DNA of 64,000 nucleotides from Hippasteria phrygiana (GCA_037893225.1 JAZGUH010000766.1:88295-152294); one strand, 5' to 3'; positions 36,540-49,742 are shown, numbered from the stretch's first letter. Notes: generated by a model not told the origin, from the letters alone. A program made the numbers and translations.

Positions 36540-39039
36540 CTATGGGAATCAGGGTTTTGGCTCAGGGGAATAAATAGTATTATGTTATTATAGATTTACT
36601 CCAATTAGGGCTTAAAATTGTGTCAAATTTGAACAGAACATTTGTGCAACTCCAGTTGCAGTTCATTTTCAACAGAAGGTGATTTTTCCATCAAGAAGTG
36701 ATGCGAGTCTAACCTCTCATTACCTTGGTTACCAAGGACATATGAACTAAAACTGGCAGGCCAGATGCTTGCAAAAATCCAGTCATGATACTGTTTGCTA
36801 ATTTACCAAAATATGTGGTAACTCATTAGGGGATGGCCAGTGCGATATGGAATCTGCATTCTGCCAGTAAACTTGAGTTATTGGAATTGTCAAAGTTGAT
36901 CTGTTTAGGTTTTCTGTTAATGTAATCCTAAAGACATCAAAGGGCAAAATAACATACATATCTAGTGTGTTGCATAATGTGTGATTTAAAAAAGAAAACA
37001 TGCTTCCATCACAAAAATAAAATATTTTCTCCGTAAAATCCAACCAGAATTTGTTATGGTAAAAACATTTACTTGATATTTTGAAATATCAAGTTCAATA
37101 ATCGCGTGGATTATTTATGCAAATTTTGATCTTAATTATATTGTCAAAGAAAACACCTCAAGAATGGAAAAGTTTTTTTCAAATCTGCATTGCTGGCATC
37201 ATGAATAAGTTTCTTTTACATGGTCTCCAGCTTTTGAAATTATTAATAAACACCTTGGTGCTGTATTTTATGTCAGTGACGTTGTTTTATTGTAAATAAA
37301 ATCTATCCAAAACACTACAAATTTATGTGAATAAAATTTTGGTATTTACGCTCATAAAAACATTTGTTCAGATTCCAAGTGCCTTCCAATTATCAAATAA
37401 TCAACCTCGGACATAATTGACACTTGTTTTATAAAATAATGTGACTTATACATGTGTATGTAAATTCAGAACTGTCTATATATTGTGTAGGCGTTTTCTT
37501 GAATACCCAATGCTTACATTGATATGGCTAGTAAAATTGGTTTGTCAGAATGATAGAGGTTGTTATGAATCAGTAGTTATGGCAACCAAAACTTTAAAAA
37601 ACAACCACAAACTGTAAGCTGTATAAGGACATAGTAGTTTGCATTGATACTGTTGGAGCTTTTGCCGGCTAACATGAAATCTTACTTTTCATTCCCTTTT
37701 TGTGGGCAATATCTTTAGTTTTATTTTATTGGAGTGCTCAAGTTTTCTGTCGTCATCCATAGCTATTAAATTGTGCCAAATATAAACTTTGTAGCCACTG
37801 ATCAGTTAGACTTGTCTTATGTCATCAGTCACTTGATGGTTTGTGACTGCTAGGCTTAAGTGTACATGTAGCCTTTTGGCATGTACTACAAGTTCTTAAT
37901 CAAAATGTACCTGCAGACCTGTGAGTTGGCCAACATTATGTGCTTGTGTAACTAGCTATAGGTACACTCATGGAGGAATGTGAGGATCAGCATTTTCCAA
38001 GATTTTTAGTCTGAAACATGAGTAAAGTCATCTGTACATGACACATTCTTGCCGTTTTTAGTTAACTGTTATTAACAGACTGAGTGTATGTAATGATATA
38101 TTTAAATACTTGGAAAAACATTGGCAGACATAGCTAGCAATGTATAGTGATGAAATATACCCATCAAAAACAGCAAGATGCTAAAAACTAAATCACTTCT
38201 TTATGCCTTACCAAATTCTTGAATAATGTTAAAGAATTTCATCTAAGAAACATGACTGGAAAGGCCACAAAAGGACACAATATTTCTGAGCTTCTATTTT
38301 GGATGTATTAGGACAGCATTTTTGCTCACCATATGGTTTGTCCAAAGAGCTATATTAAGTTACTAGAGCACTAACTTGCCATATGCAGTGAAGCCTGCTT
38401 GGTGTATCCATGTCTGTGTACAAACCTAGTAGAAAACTCAAAATTTTGTATGGCTATTTGTGTTTATAATGATTTTCAGGCATTAAAAAATACAGCCTTG
38501 TTCATGTCACCAGTGGTCTAAGCTCAGCAAGATAACCTTACACCAGTTCAATATGTGGTGTTCAAAGTATGCAAATAAACCAATGCTTTTTAAAGTTAAA
38601 GTTCTGGATGTTTACAGACGTGTGTGTAAGACACATACAGAACAGCCGCTTTCAGATAATTTCAGTCGCGCACACCTTCCAATCATGGCTGCACCCAGGG
38701 TGGCTTTAAAGCATATATGCACGATGGAATGAGTTAGGGCTCTATAGGTCCATGCCCTATCTTGATACCAACAAAATCGGTGCTTTGTTATAGACGTTTA
38801 TATAATTAATGTTGTTGATATACAATGGTTCAAATTTGTTTAATAAGGTTTCCTACTGGCTTTTGTTTACATTTATACAGTCTCTTTAATGGTAATGAAA
38901 TAAAAATGCATTGTAAATCAGAACAGATGTGTAGTCACTTGATTGTTCTTCAGTATGTGCATGTGACAGAAATACAACAGGGGCTGATATATTGCTGTAC
39001 TGGGGAAGGACCACAGTGGACCCACAGGTAGCCACGCGC

Positions 39040-39213
39040 GCCTTGACTAAAGGGTATTATCCGCCTGACGGTTGAAAACGAGCGTCGTTTTTCTCTTATT
39101 TTTTCCGCCATTCAACAAGTCAGTAGAACAATATTTCCTTTAAAATACTTGACACCAAATCCGCCCATTTCTGAAAATTGCAACAATGGACCAATCATGT
39201 ACACTACGTTTAA
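39040..39213. mobile_element. GTAGTGTACA element, copy B, left-truncated
   Basis: Reverse orientation. Shares CGCCCATTTCTGAAAATTGC and ends CCAATCATGTACACTACGTTTAA. Confidence 0.75.
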
Positions 39214-40497
39214 ACTTTTCCTTCATCTATGATTTAACTGAAACGACTTCCTGTTTGTTTTTTATTTATTGGTCAGGAATGTTTTGGTTTTTTTTTTTTT
39301 GGGGGGGGGGGGGATTTGAAAGATATGGGTCGTTCCATAAATTTGGGGTGTGACATTTTTTGGTGTCCCTGTTACACCTGACCTGTGTAATTTCCCATCA
39401 AGTATCATTAAAATTGACTTCACACTATTTTTTTTACTTGTTTGGCAGGTACTTTGCTTTACACAATCACTCTTGGAGATAGAAGGCAAGAATGTGTCCT
39501 GAATTGCAAAATCTTATACAGGTCACTGTGTAACGGGGACACCAAAAATGTCCCACTTTTGGCCTGGGTTTGCCACCCACAACTGGAAATGGATGTGATT
39601 GAAAAAAACAAACATGAAACATTGCTTTCAGATTCCTCCATCAGTCACACCCCTCCCTAGGAAAAGTCAACACACTAAAATTCACTCATTCATTTTTTAT
39701 GAACAAACCAAATCAAGGCCACTGGCTATGTTGTTGGTGCATATTGCATTTATTGATCAAAGAACATGTACATTATTCACCGCTACAAGCTTACAATAGA
39801 GTTGTTAAAGGTTGCATTGGTGCCATGAAAATTCAAGACACTGGAATGCATGCATATCACAATACATGTATATACAAAGAGTACAGTCTTCTCCCTATTT
39901 CCCCTTTACATTCTGTGATTTTAGAAGGATTCTAAAAGCAAATCTAGGGTGATCTGGAAAATAGTATTCCCAAAGATGAGATAGAAACTAAACTATTGAC
40001 CGCAATAAAATAGGAAGGCAGTTCAAAAATGTGAACAATTGCTAATGAGTGTCTGAGCTGGTTTGCAACTTACTTTAATATATAATGACATCCTCCATTA
40101 CGAGATCAGAATTGCTATGTCAGGGGACACACAGGCAGATGGCCTGGCAACCTGTTAACAGTGCACAGTGCAGTGGTAGGTTCCTAAAAGGAGCTGACAA
40201 TGCAATGCCAGTCGAGCCTAGGAATTTTCAATGCAGGCTTGAGGTAAAATTTGCATATTTTTATCAACAACAATTATACTGAACTCCTTGGATGTGATTT
40301 TCTATTCAAAATGGGTACGAAGATAAGACAATGTAATTTCGACAATATCAAAATCACATCTTACTCTAATCAAAATCACATCTGAAGCCTGTAAACTATG
40401 ATCCCACCTTAACAAAGAGTACATTATGACTTCTGAGTTTAACAGCTCAAACCCCATTGTGATTATGGGCACTGGATGTGATTTTGGTCCCCCATTG

Positions 40498-40876
40498 TTA
40501 AAGGTAGTATACAACATTTGCTTTTGCTGTAATTTTCAGAAATAAATAGATTTGAGGTTCGTATTTTGTTAATGTGCCAGCAAATACTGTAACGCTGACC
40601 TGTTTAAAGTTTTGTGTGCATGGATGCTGGGAAAAAGGAGAGAAAAAATTCTGTTCCAGTAGTCTGGTTCCCTGACCCTATTTTAGACAAATCGAAGCAA
40701 TTTATAGAGTCACGGGACTATTTCCAACGATCGTTGGCCGACAATCGTTGCAAAACGATATAAATTTCCACTTTTCTTGACAACGACAGCACACCAGGTG
40801 CCATGATTTCACAGGATGCTTGAGACTGCTATTTACTTGCAGTCTCGTACGGTATTTCGTAATGATCCAGTAATCC
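40498..40876. mobile_element. GTAGTGTACA element, copy C, uninterrupted site
   Basis: Starts TTAAAGGTAGTATACAAC and includes TAAATTTCCACTTTTCTTGA and ACTTGCAGTCTCGTACGG. The last is the pre-insertion form of the site where the SINE sits in copy A. Confidence 0.75.
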
Positions 40877-41543
40877 TATCCATTTTGAATAGAAAATCAC
40901 ATCCGAGGGTTTCACAGTGACACTTTGCTTTAAGAAGTACATGTACAAACCCTGTGCAGAAAGAAAAGGTTCTATATCAAACGTAATAATGACAATATAT
41001 ACATGAACATCATACTTTGCTTTGATACATTGTATGTACAAATTGTGTAGGGGCATTTAGTTGTTTTGCTTGGGGACGTTCTTTTCAGTGTGTGTAAAAG
41101 TATTTTAATTACACAGAAATTCTGAACACACTTGATCAAGATGCTTGTACGCTAGTTTTGTTTTCAACCCAAACTTTTAGTGTTCCCCCAGGTGCCAATG
41201 TTTGTGTACTTTTTGCAGTGAAGGATTAAAAATGCGACACTAATTGAACATTGACTTGTCACCAGATATTAAAAGATAAAATTAATCGTGGAGCTGAAAT
41301 AGTTCAGACTTTCCAAAAGATCACACAAGGTGAAAATGGCACTGTGATCTATACAACCCGTATTACAAGACTGATGACATGTTGCATGGTATTACTTAAT
41401 GCGTTATTGTTTTGAAATGGACCATAATCTGACAAAGTGATGGTGCTGTCACACAGAACTTTGTGGTATAAACCAATTTAATTATTAATTAAATTATACG
41501 GAATTTACCATGTTGCTGAGAGGTTGTACAAAGTATTACACTA

Positions 41544-41761
41544 GTTCCCTTTGTATACATCTAAACTGCCCCATATTGAAATGTGCACGCATCGTTTTTT
41601 GCATAAAATTTGGTTTAGGACTGACGTCGCAGGTCAGATCGCCTTTGAATTATGTGACCTTAGATGTTACTTCTTAACCAAATTTATACAAAACACGATG
41701 CATGCGTATACCGCCAGGCACATTTCAATATAGGGCGGTTTAGATGTAAACAAAAGGGAAC
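41544..41761. repeat. Foldback element, 218 bp
   Basis: Arms GTTCCCTTTGTATACATCTA and TAGATGTAAACAAAAGGGAAC continue inward (CATATTGAAATGTGC with GCACATTTCAATATA), so nearly the whole element is one hairpin. Confidence 0.8.
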
Positions 41762-41921
41762 ATGGCCTATATTTTGAATGTGCCCAAATATTGCAAAAGC
41801 CTGTAAAGCTGAGTTCAATGGGCCTCTGAAATTTGGAAACAAAGTGGCTGTACAATGCTTCAGTGCACATAATGTATAACATAAAACGCTGCGAGTATCA
41901 CTCTTGATTTCAGATTTCATA

Positions 41922-41927
41922 TTTATT
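41922..41927 (-). terminator. ENKD1 candidate polyadenylation signal
   Basis: AATAAA on the minus strand, about 95 bases after the ENKD1 stop codon at 42020-42022. Confidence 0.5.
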
Positions 41928-42019
41928 TTACCTCTATTTACAGCTCTGCTAATACGGAATTGTAAGGTTCCCTCACCTGTTCATGAACATGGCCTGTTAC
42001 GCAGCTTTGTCAGCTATCA

Positions 42020-45000
42020 TCAGCTATCTATCTTGATAAAGACCTTTGACCTTGAGAAGATCTTGATAGCTTCCTCCACCTCAGCCAGTTGGGAGTTGAC
42101 CTCCGCCTCCCTGGTCTTGGCTCGTAGCGTTTCTGCTTTCAGTGGCAATTTGTGCAGCTGCTGCTGAAGCTCTTTCTCCTCTGAAAAGGGAAAGAAAAGC
42201 CAAGAGTGATGGAAAACTGGTTTTGTAAAGCAAGTGAAACCACAATGTGACGGCAGAGGGAGTATTGTAGTTCATGCTGCAAACTTACTCTCTTGGAGTA
42301 CTCCCAGTGTCTTGAGGCGTTCCTCCTTGGGCATCATCTTGTGACCTGGAGGCATGTCAGGGTCCGGGATGCGACGTATTCTTTCCTCCTCCTCCTTGGC
42401 CCATTGCTTCTGCCGTCCCTTAAGGCTGGTTAAACATTTAAAAAAATGGATTATAATAAGTCAATTATCTTTTGCTTCACACATCTGCTAGTTTGTTCCT
42501 AAGACTCGTTCTTGTCAATTAAGTCTTCTTATACGGGAATTCGCCGAACAAAATTAGAAGCCATTTTTGCTCTGGTGCCACACTCGCGTACAGGTTGCCC
42601 GTGTTCTTTAATTTCAGTCACGTGTGCATTTTGGCAAGTTCTAAACACCCTGTTGGTCGAAGCTGCATCGAGCGTGTGCGTAAAATACGCACGCGAGCGT
42701 GGTGCCACCGCAGTAAATGCTTCTAATTTTGGTCGCCGGATTAGTCTATACTCAGCATGAATCCAGTCAAACTGCTTGTCCTTTATAGACTGTGAATACC
42801 CACAATATATTCCTAGAGGGTTCTAGGCACTGGGCCAAAAGGCGGACCAGGGACAGCAAAGTAACCTCAACATATACATGATGAGTGTCAGAAAGCAACG
42901 ATTTTGCACCCAAAAGCAATATCGTGCCACCAGCTATATTCGCGCATAGGCAATATTCTCCCACCACCTTTCTCCATATTTGAAGTAATTAATTTGTAAC
43001 TAAATATGGTTCCAAGCGGCTCTCGTAGAATGTGACATGACCTTTGCGCTATGCGCGAATATGGGCTACATCGATTTCGGCACCACGGAGGAAGTGTGTT
43101 TGAGGATGACAAGATTCGTTGTGCACTGTGACACTTGCCTGCCTTGGAAGTGTATTTTCTGGCAGGTAGCAACATGGGAGAATAGAAGTATAGTCAAAGG
43201 ATGTGTTTATTTTGTTCACGTGAGTGAAATTTTGTTGTGGAGCTTAGGTGCGCGAAAATTGCCAACACGTGGATACAGCTTAATACGCACTGGACCTCCG
43301 TACTACAACTGTAAACCTCCAACAAAACTTGAACAATTAATTACTTACTACTTGGGCACAGCTCCCTTCTGGTATGCCTGCATGTCTTTGATTTGCTTGA
43401 TTTTTATTTCTTCCGAAGCCAGCACTGAGGGTGGGCGGGGCAGTTTGTGGTTCTTTACCAAGCGGGCATTATGGGCAATGAAATTGGCATCTATCTCTGC
43501 TCTTGCCTGGAAGAGAAAGCATGCGTGTCATTCATGTAGAGCATGGCAAATCCTGTATGGTACATGGATCAGCTGGGCGTCAGAAATGTCTCTCATACTT
43601 GTGTTAATAATTGCAAGTACATAATGGGAAAAATCGGAGACAAACAAAAATTACTGCATAAAGTTCTACAGTCCAAGAGGTGCGGTTAACTCAACAACGG
43701 CCATGGGTCAGTTGTGAGGCAAGTGATCTATCTGCTCTGGGTGCTCAGATCAGTGGCCTAGCAGCGAGACTTCTGGGTGGGCAGTAACTATGCACGATAA
43801 CAAAGCTTGCATGTTAAATCCAACCCAGGTATGCCCTCACTGTAACCAATTTCCAACAAATTAGTACAAAACTGCAGAGTGTATTGTGCACTAGTCAAGT
43901 TCCCCATGATTGGATGCACAGCTATAATGATACCGAGTGCCAGAGTTGTAGTCAAGTCCCTGCAAGTCCTTTCACAAGTCCTTTCGCAAGCCCAGTCAGA
44001 AGTCTTTTCATAAAGCCGGTCACAAGTAACTGGATGAACAATGACAAAGGAATGCCTTTGTCAAAGCTCATTTGAATAGCTTGTGACTGGGATTAGGATT
44101 GGAGGGCTTGTGATGGACTTGCAGGGACTTGCTGGGACTTGTGATGGACTCGACTACATCTCTGCTGAGTGCCCACTCAGTACCGTTATTTCCGTATAAT
44201 CACAGCAAGTTGGTACATGGACATCACTTTATACCATACCAGTATTTAGGTCAATTAAATCTGTTTCAAACATCATTAACATTTTTACAATTTACTGCAC
44301 ATAAAACTGTGACAGTTTTTGGAAGACCTGTCTCATTTCAGACTTACATCAGGTGCTGTCTGGGGTCTAGGGGCTGGGCTTGGTGACCTGCCCCTGACCT
44401 TTGGAGCACCTCCTGTCCTGCTGTGGGAGCGCAAGTAGTTGGCAGATGCCGGCCTAGGCTGGGTTGGAGGTTGCTGAAGAAATGAAGGTTGAAAACTAAC
44501 AGTTTAATTACAAGGAACCTAAACACGCACACAAAGTTTCATTCTCGCTATCACTTTGCAATGGAACTATTTATTTGCTTTGAGCTTATTATTTCCTCAA
44601 CGTTAAGTTTCGTCATGCAATAAATGTATTGTTTTTTCACTTTATCTTTAACAACCTATGTAAAATGTTCGAACCTAATTATCTGAAAGGAGCCCAAACT
44701 GAGAAAAACTCCACAACAAAGTATGGATGGTTCCAAATATAAAAACTGCATTACATCAGCAAAGCATTTTGGTGTGGTTTTGTCAAGAACACTGCATAAA
44801 TTACTTCTACACATGAATCTGAGTGCACGGTTGAATCCACCTGACACCACCTGACAATGCCGCCATTATTCGGACCAATACCTGCAACAATGCCTCATTG
44901 AGACTATGGGCTCCGTGCACAACTACCCCCTCAGCGGAAAGAAAAGGCGAGTTGGGGGGTCAATATCGACGCCATCTTACCTGACTTCAATTTAAGTGTC

Positions 45001-46386
45001 TGGTTCCCGCTGTGATATTTTTATTGAAAAAGCAATTATCGAGAGTCAGCGAACAGACAAAGCAATCAAACTGGTATAAGAGTATCAAATGAACGAGGAG
45101 CGTAGAGTGCGTAATACCAGCGACGTACTCCCCATGGAAGTGCGGTTGCTATGTGGACAGCGCCCTCATTCGACGGCGCACGGAGCCCATGGTTCAATAT
45201 TGGGTTTTGACCTTCACTGACGTATTATATGAACACTGTATACTTGGTGTTGTCTGAGAGATTATTTGGAAAAAATTACTCGGGTGGGACTCGAACCTAC
45301 GACTTCCTGCTTTCTGGTGCAGACGTCTTACCACTCGACCACCGAGCTTGTCGGAGTCGGCTGGCTGGTTGGTTCGAATCTGATATAGCGGTATGTACCG
45401 CACCCAAACTATTCATAAGATGGAATTTGCGTCGGGGTGATGTAAATTCAATATTGGATTTTGCCCTTCACTGATGTATTTTATAAACACTGTATACTCT
45501 GGTGGTGTAGACTATGGTGGCGTAGGGTGCATGAATCACATGCTTGGATTCCGGTATCAGTTCCTGATGATATGCCCAGGTATTACATACCTTGACTTGT
45601 TCAGCCACCTTGGATGAAACCTCCTTGTATTTGACTGATTGAGGTAAGACTTTGATGGGCTGACTAGTCTCCTTCTGATCCTCTCTCTTCTTGCGTCTGT
45701 TCATCGCTTGGATCTGTCGCATCTTATGCACGTTGTTTTGCCCAAAATCTTTAGGCTCTGGTTCTAGTTGATAAAATGAAAAGATTCAATTCTACAATTA
45801 CTACAGTTCAAGTCAGGATTCAATGTTTTAAGAACAATGCATGTTGCTTAGACCTAGAATAGCAACTCAATGAAGCACCTTAAGGCTACAGATCAACAGG
45901 ATTATTTCTAACCTGATACATCATATAAAGGAAAATGCATGCAAGTAGGAAAACCACCAATCGTAGTCCAGTTTCTCACAACCTGATGTGTGTTAGGATT
46001 ATTACAGACTCAACAAAGTTTTGTAATACAGATATCTCAGTTGTGGTAACCCTCAACTATGTGAAAATGCAAAAAAAATTGAATGCCCTAGATTTCATAC
46101 CATTTTGTGCCTTTTTTATGGGTGCGTGTGTAAATTATTGTTCATGTCCACTAATGAGTGTGGACTACTCAACAGTCTTTCTGAACTCACTTTGCCTTGT
46201 AGGTGGTCTATACACTGGCTCTGCCTGGACTTGTAGCAGTCTACCCATGCAGCCCTGGCTCTTCTGATATATCTCATCAGCCTCTGGTCGTACCCTTGGT
46301 TTGGGACTGCTTTCAACATCGACCCAGCAGGGATCTTTACTGCCCCCATAGGCTGGGTCCGTTGCAAAGGGGCTGGACAGCATCAT
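42020..46386 (-). CDS. ENKD1: ENKD1 homologue (enkurin domain-containing protein 1)
   Basis: ENKD1 is a microtubule- and centriole-associated protein linked to cilium assembly. Six minus-strand exons join in frame: 46386-46191, 45763-45591, 44473-44348, 43506-43349, 42425-42289, 42180-42020, giving about 316 residues (human 346). Matches to vertebrate ENKD1 in order: a basic stretch around KMRQIQAMNRRKKRE, then SVKYKEVSSKV, NYLRSHSRTGG, DANFIAHNARLVKNHK, DPDMPPGHKMMPKEERLKTL, and the C-terminal VEEAIKIFSRSKVFIKID of the enkurin domain. The first exon is open to an acceptor at 46410 and holds tandem ATGs at 46386 and 46383. The proline-rich N-terminus of vertebrate ENKD1 was not found, so a further 5' coding exon cannot be excluded. 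Introns contain MITEs and a tRNA-headed repeat. Confidence 0.9.
42530..42750 (-). mobile_element. TATAGACTAATCCGGCGA MITE, copy 3
   Basis: Reverse-oriented copy in the ENKD1 intron between exons 42425 and 43349. The ends read TATACGGGAATTCGCCGAAC and GGTCGCCGGATTAGTCTATA. Confidence 0.85.
43941..44164. mobile_element. hAT-like MITE, 224 bp, copy 1
   Basis: Ends CAGAGTTGTAGTCAAGTCC and GGACTCGACTACATCTCTG are inverted. Flanks CCGAGTGC and CTGAGTGC match 7 of 8. In an ENKD1 intron. Near-identical to 50421-50644. Confidence 0.88.
45190..45505. repeat. Direct repeats around a tRNA-like sequence
   Basis: About 58 bp starting TTCAATATTGG and ending ACACTGTATAC occurs at 45190-45247 and again at 45446-45505. 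Between them (45284-45360, minus strand) is a tRNA-like head with TGGTCGAGTGGTAAGACG and a perfect B box GGTTCGAGTCC. The pattern suggests a SINE or tandem duplication, not a working tRNA. Confidence 0.6.
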
Positions 46387-47837
46387 TGTGAATATGGAAT
46401 TAATAAGTTCTGTTGATGAAAAAAATCTACAAAATAATAACAGGCAAACATGACATTCCATTTTAGTCAAATGGGTCAGTGAGTTTGTGAGTGTTTGTCA
46501 AGAGAAAAGTTTGAAGAGAGTTGTCTCCAAAGTCGGCTGGTCTAACTGTAAATTGATGACATGGCAAACGGTTGATTCGTCTTGAATCAAGTTGGTTAAC
46601 AGTTTAGTTGTCTAACATTCATTAGTACACATGTATCATTGTTTGGCGTGATTGGAGATTCCACTACATGTTTTATCATTCACGCAATCATCGGTGAATT
46701 GCGCACATATCAGTTGATTAATTGCGCAGGGCAGAGTTTGCACCATCTTCTGAACACGCAAATTTGATTTGCTGGGCACAAAGTTGCAAATCATGAAGGT
46801 ATAGGCTCATGATCTGCCGATTGCACCGGAGAGAACTAGAACAGTTCAGGATCTACTGATCACACAGGTTCTCCTGTGCGCAATTCTCGCAGTCGGACAT
46901 CTGGGAACTTCGCTTGAACTTTGTACAGAGATCAATGGGTTGCTATGCAGCGCGAAGGGGAAAACAAACACATCAGGCGCCGTGTAAGTAATACTATAGG
47001 ACAAAGGGGAAGATGTAACGTCATGCCGACCGCGAGAATTGGGGCTTTAATTTTTTAATTTTTTGTTTTATTTGTTTCAAATTTAGGCCTAATTTTGCAC
47101 TTTGTAAAATTGTATCTATTGTTTTGATTGTAAATTTGGTGTACTTTTACTACAGAATGCATGGAAAGTGCTTGGAGGGCTGCTTTAAAACTACCTTTCT
47201 CTGATTTTTATTTAACGTTAAATTTAAAGTTACAAATAGCCTAGGGCCTACATTTATTTGGCCCAGTTTCCGGACACCGGCTAAGTCGAACTTCGGACTA
47301 CGTTAAATTTTGAGATTCTAAATCCAAGTTCTTCCATGGAGGAAGAAAACACATGGTTCTTCCATGGTTCTTCCCAGGAAGTTTAAAGACGTTGACAAGT
47401 GTTACTAAGTTAACAGTTTGACAACTCTAGGCTTACGTGTCGAAAACCTGGAAAAAAAAGTCGACATGTGCCAAACCCCACATACACAGCACAGCCTTTT
47501 TTCACTGTGGTGCATGTCAATTGTCATTCTGTTCGGTATGCTATGACTTTTTTTAGTATGAGAAGGAATGTACCACGATTTGTATTTCATATACTTTTTC
47601 TTTCTGTTCTTTAAGCACAGTCCGTTGACGTTATTTATACGTTGCAAAATATATCTATAAAATAAGGATTTGCGCTACTTTTAAGCTTACATTAAAAGGC
47701 AAACTGCAGCCTACTCCGACATGTCCGAGAAGGATCCATTTTGAAATACCATCAAAACAACGTATGACGTCAGGCCCAATCCAAGAAAAATGACCAATGA
47801 GAGAATAGATCGTAGGCCAGTTTATATCTGCCATGCG

Positions 47838-47990
47838 CGGTATCCACAGCAACATTGCCGCCATATTGAATCAAGAATGATTGAAGATCAAGAAGACTTT
47901 CCGTTTGGAGGCCGATATGCCTAAAACTAGTAAAAGTCGTACAATTTGCAAGCGCAAAGAAGATGTAGGGCATACTAAATTGTATAGAGG
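47838..47990 (+). promoter_or_regulatory. Candidate promoter between ENKD1 and C2orf81
   Basis: A short CpG-containing stretch has an RFX-like half-site pair (GTATCC, 2-bp gap, AGCAAC at 47840-47853; the first half is imperfect). It is followed at once by GCCGCCATATTG (47857-47868), a strong YY1-type match of the kind often found just downstream of start sites. A donor-like AGAGGTGAGG at about 47987 could end a 5' UTR exon. An ATG at 47916 opens a 25-codon frame to that donor, but it does not join the C2orf81 frame. The role is inferred from motifs only. Confidence 0.35.
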
Positions 47991-48085
47991 TGAGGTTGAT
48001 AGATGTATTTCATAAGATTTTAAGCCGATTGAGTTACTGGAATTATGACTGAAGACTATAAAAACTTGTCAACTCGCTTTTCTGC

Positions 48086-48786
48086 ATTCTCAATGCATTG
48101 TGGGTTTGGTTTGGAGGCCAAACAAACCATGTAATTTATACACAAAACTATATGGCACTGTGAACCAGTCCAAATATTAATTGATTTTATGCTAAATATC
48201 TGTCATGAGTTGAACGATACCCTTTTCACATATCTCTGCATGGAACATAAGGAAAATAATAACCAGAAAAATCAATTTTAAATGGCAATAAAATAAAGCC
48301 TAAAGGAAATAATAAACCTTTTCGACATTCTCAATGGCAATGCATTGACATTGTGGGTTTGGAGGCCAAACAAACCATGTAATTTATACACGAACCTATG
48401 GCACTGTGAACCAGTCCAAATATTAATTGATTTTATGCTAAATATCTGTCATGAGTTGAGCGATACCCTTTTTACATATCTTTGCATGGAACATAAGGAA
48501 AATAATAACCAGAAAAATCAATTTTAAATGGCAATAAAAATAAAGGAAATAATTAGGGAATCCCTCTCAGGGTACCAGTTACTGATGAATGCAAATTTCT
48601 GGAATTAGAACAGCTAATAATGTCACATTACTATTATAGCCAATCAGAAGAGGATTTTTGCAAGCATGACAACGAACATGTGACCAATGCAACCAATCAC
48701 GTCCGTTCTAATGTGCTTGCTCTTCTAATGCCAGTTAGGGCTGATGCAGTTCCCATGATGCTTTGAGAATGTCGAAAAGGTTTATT
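48086..48786. repeat. Tandem duplication inside an inverted-repeat element
   Basis: A unit of roughly 240 bp occurs twice (about 48086-48315 and 48326-48556), sharing CCAGTCCAAATATTAATTG and ATGCTAAATATCTGTCATGA. The second copy is bounded by inverted AAACCTTTTCGACATTCTCAA (48315) and TTGAGAATGTCGAAAAGGTTT (48764). Confidence 0.75.
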
Positions 48787-48874
48787 TTAATAACGCTGTC
48801 GCCCGCAGTGGCTATTTTTACGGCAGCCGTAACGCGACTTTCAAATGCTATTGTTACGGCATAGATCGAATCTT

Positions 48875-48960
48875 GTCCGAGTAACTTGGACCCTTTATCG
48901 CCTTTTTAAACAATTGTCCAAATGCTAAAAAAGGCGATAAAGGGTCCAAGTTACTCGGAC
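48875..48960. repeat. Perfect 33-bp hairpin
   Basis: Arms beginning GTCCGAGTAACTTGGACCC and ending GGGTCCAAGTTACTCGGAC are perfectly complementary over 33 bp with a 20-base spacer. AGATCGAATC flanks both sides. Confidence 0.95.
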
Positions 48961-49107
48961 TAGGCCCTAGATCGAATCCATGCCGCGCTGTCCAAATCTT
49001 TTTTGGATTTTTGTTTTTTCGAAAATATTTTTTAAGTTTTAACGTTAGGTTTTCAATCAAATGGTTAGGCATAGGCCTATTTTCATTTAAGTAGATTTAG
49101 GCCTAAT

Positions 49108-49176
49108 TTATGAAAGGACTTCTGACTGGGCTTGCGAAAGGACTTGTGAAAGGGACTCGAATACACAACTCTGGTA
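49108..49176. mobile_element. Fragment of the 224-bp hAT-like MITE
   Basis: Reverse-oriented end fragment with AGGACTTCTGACTGGGCTTG and AGGACTTGTGAAAGGGACTC. Confidence 0.7.
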
Positions 49177-49742
49177 TTGGTAACGGCAAAGTCTCGGGAA
49201 ATAACCAAAACATGTGGCATAAGATTCAATTTGGTGAAAATTGAGGCAGAAATTAACATGTGAACACCAGTTAGGCTACACGTAGGTCATGGTTTCATGG
49301 GAATTATGGGCAATATCTCCAAAAGGAAATATGTTTAAATTGTTTATTTCAAAAGTAGGCTACAAAAAAGTGTGAAGTTAACGTTAGGTCCTGTTTTGGA
49401 TTTGAAAAATAGAATATCATTTATTTTATTCCAATTATTTGGTGACAATGAGCAATACCAATTGACAAAAATGTTTGTATAAATATGGTTGAAATTTGGC
49501 TATGTGTTATTTCCCATCCTTGTGGAATTTTAAAAACAAATTTTCACCCCCAAATTCATCCTTAATTATATTTCTCAATATCTTTACAGTATGTATATTC
49601 TTCGTTTATTTTGAATTTCAAACCAAGTTTGGAAACTGACCTTCCTCATGAAATCTGCTCTTTATCATCCATGTGCACAGGTTAATTGAAGCAACAAAGT
49701 CACAGGCCTACTCGGAGAGACTTGTGTGGTTAAGAAGGAAAA

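Larger units (their letters stand above)
35772..42019. other. Intergenic region after P4HA
   Basis: No recognised gene on either strand. It holds the P4HA 3' UTR and listed MITEs, with AT-rich unique-looking sequence at 36540-39000 and 39220-40490. Open frames are short with no splice-supported homology. Confidence 0.6.
46410..49742. other. Divergent intergenic region ENKD1 / C2orf81
   Basis: About 3.3 kb holding the 5' ends of both genes. 46430-47640 looks unique with no recognised gene. 47838-47990 is a promoter candidate. 48086-49180 is repeats. The C2orf81 first exon may begin at an acceptor near 49681 or 49708, implying an upstream UTR exon. Confidence 0.5.

Noticed and set aside
43037..43624. 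195-codon forward open frame
   Set aside because: It runs antisense over ENKD1 exon 43349-43506 and has no recognised domain.
47916..47990. Upstream coding exon of C2orf81 starting at ATG 47916
   Set aside because: The donor leaves phase 1, and no downstream acceptor joins it in the frame of the ATG at 49743; it may be a UTR or an unrelated frame.
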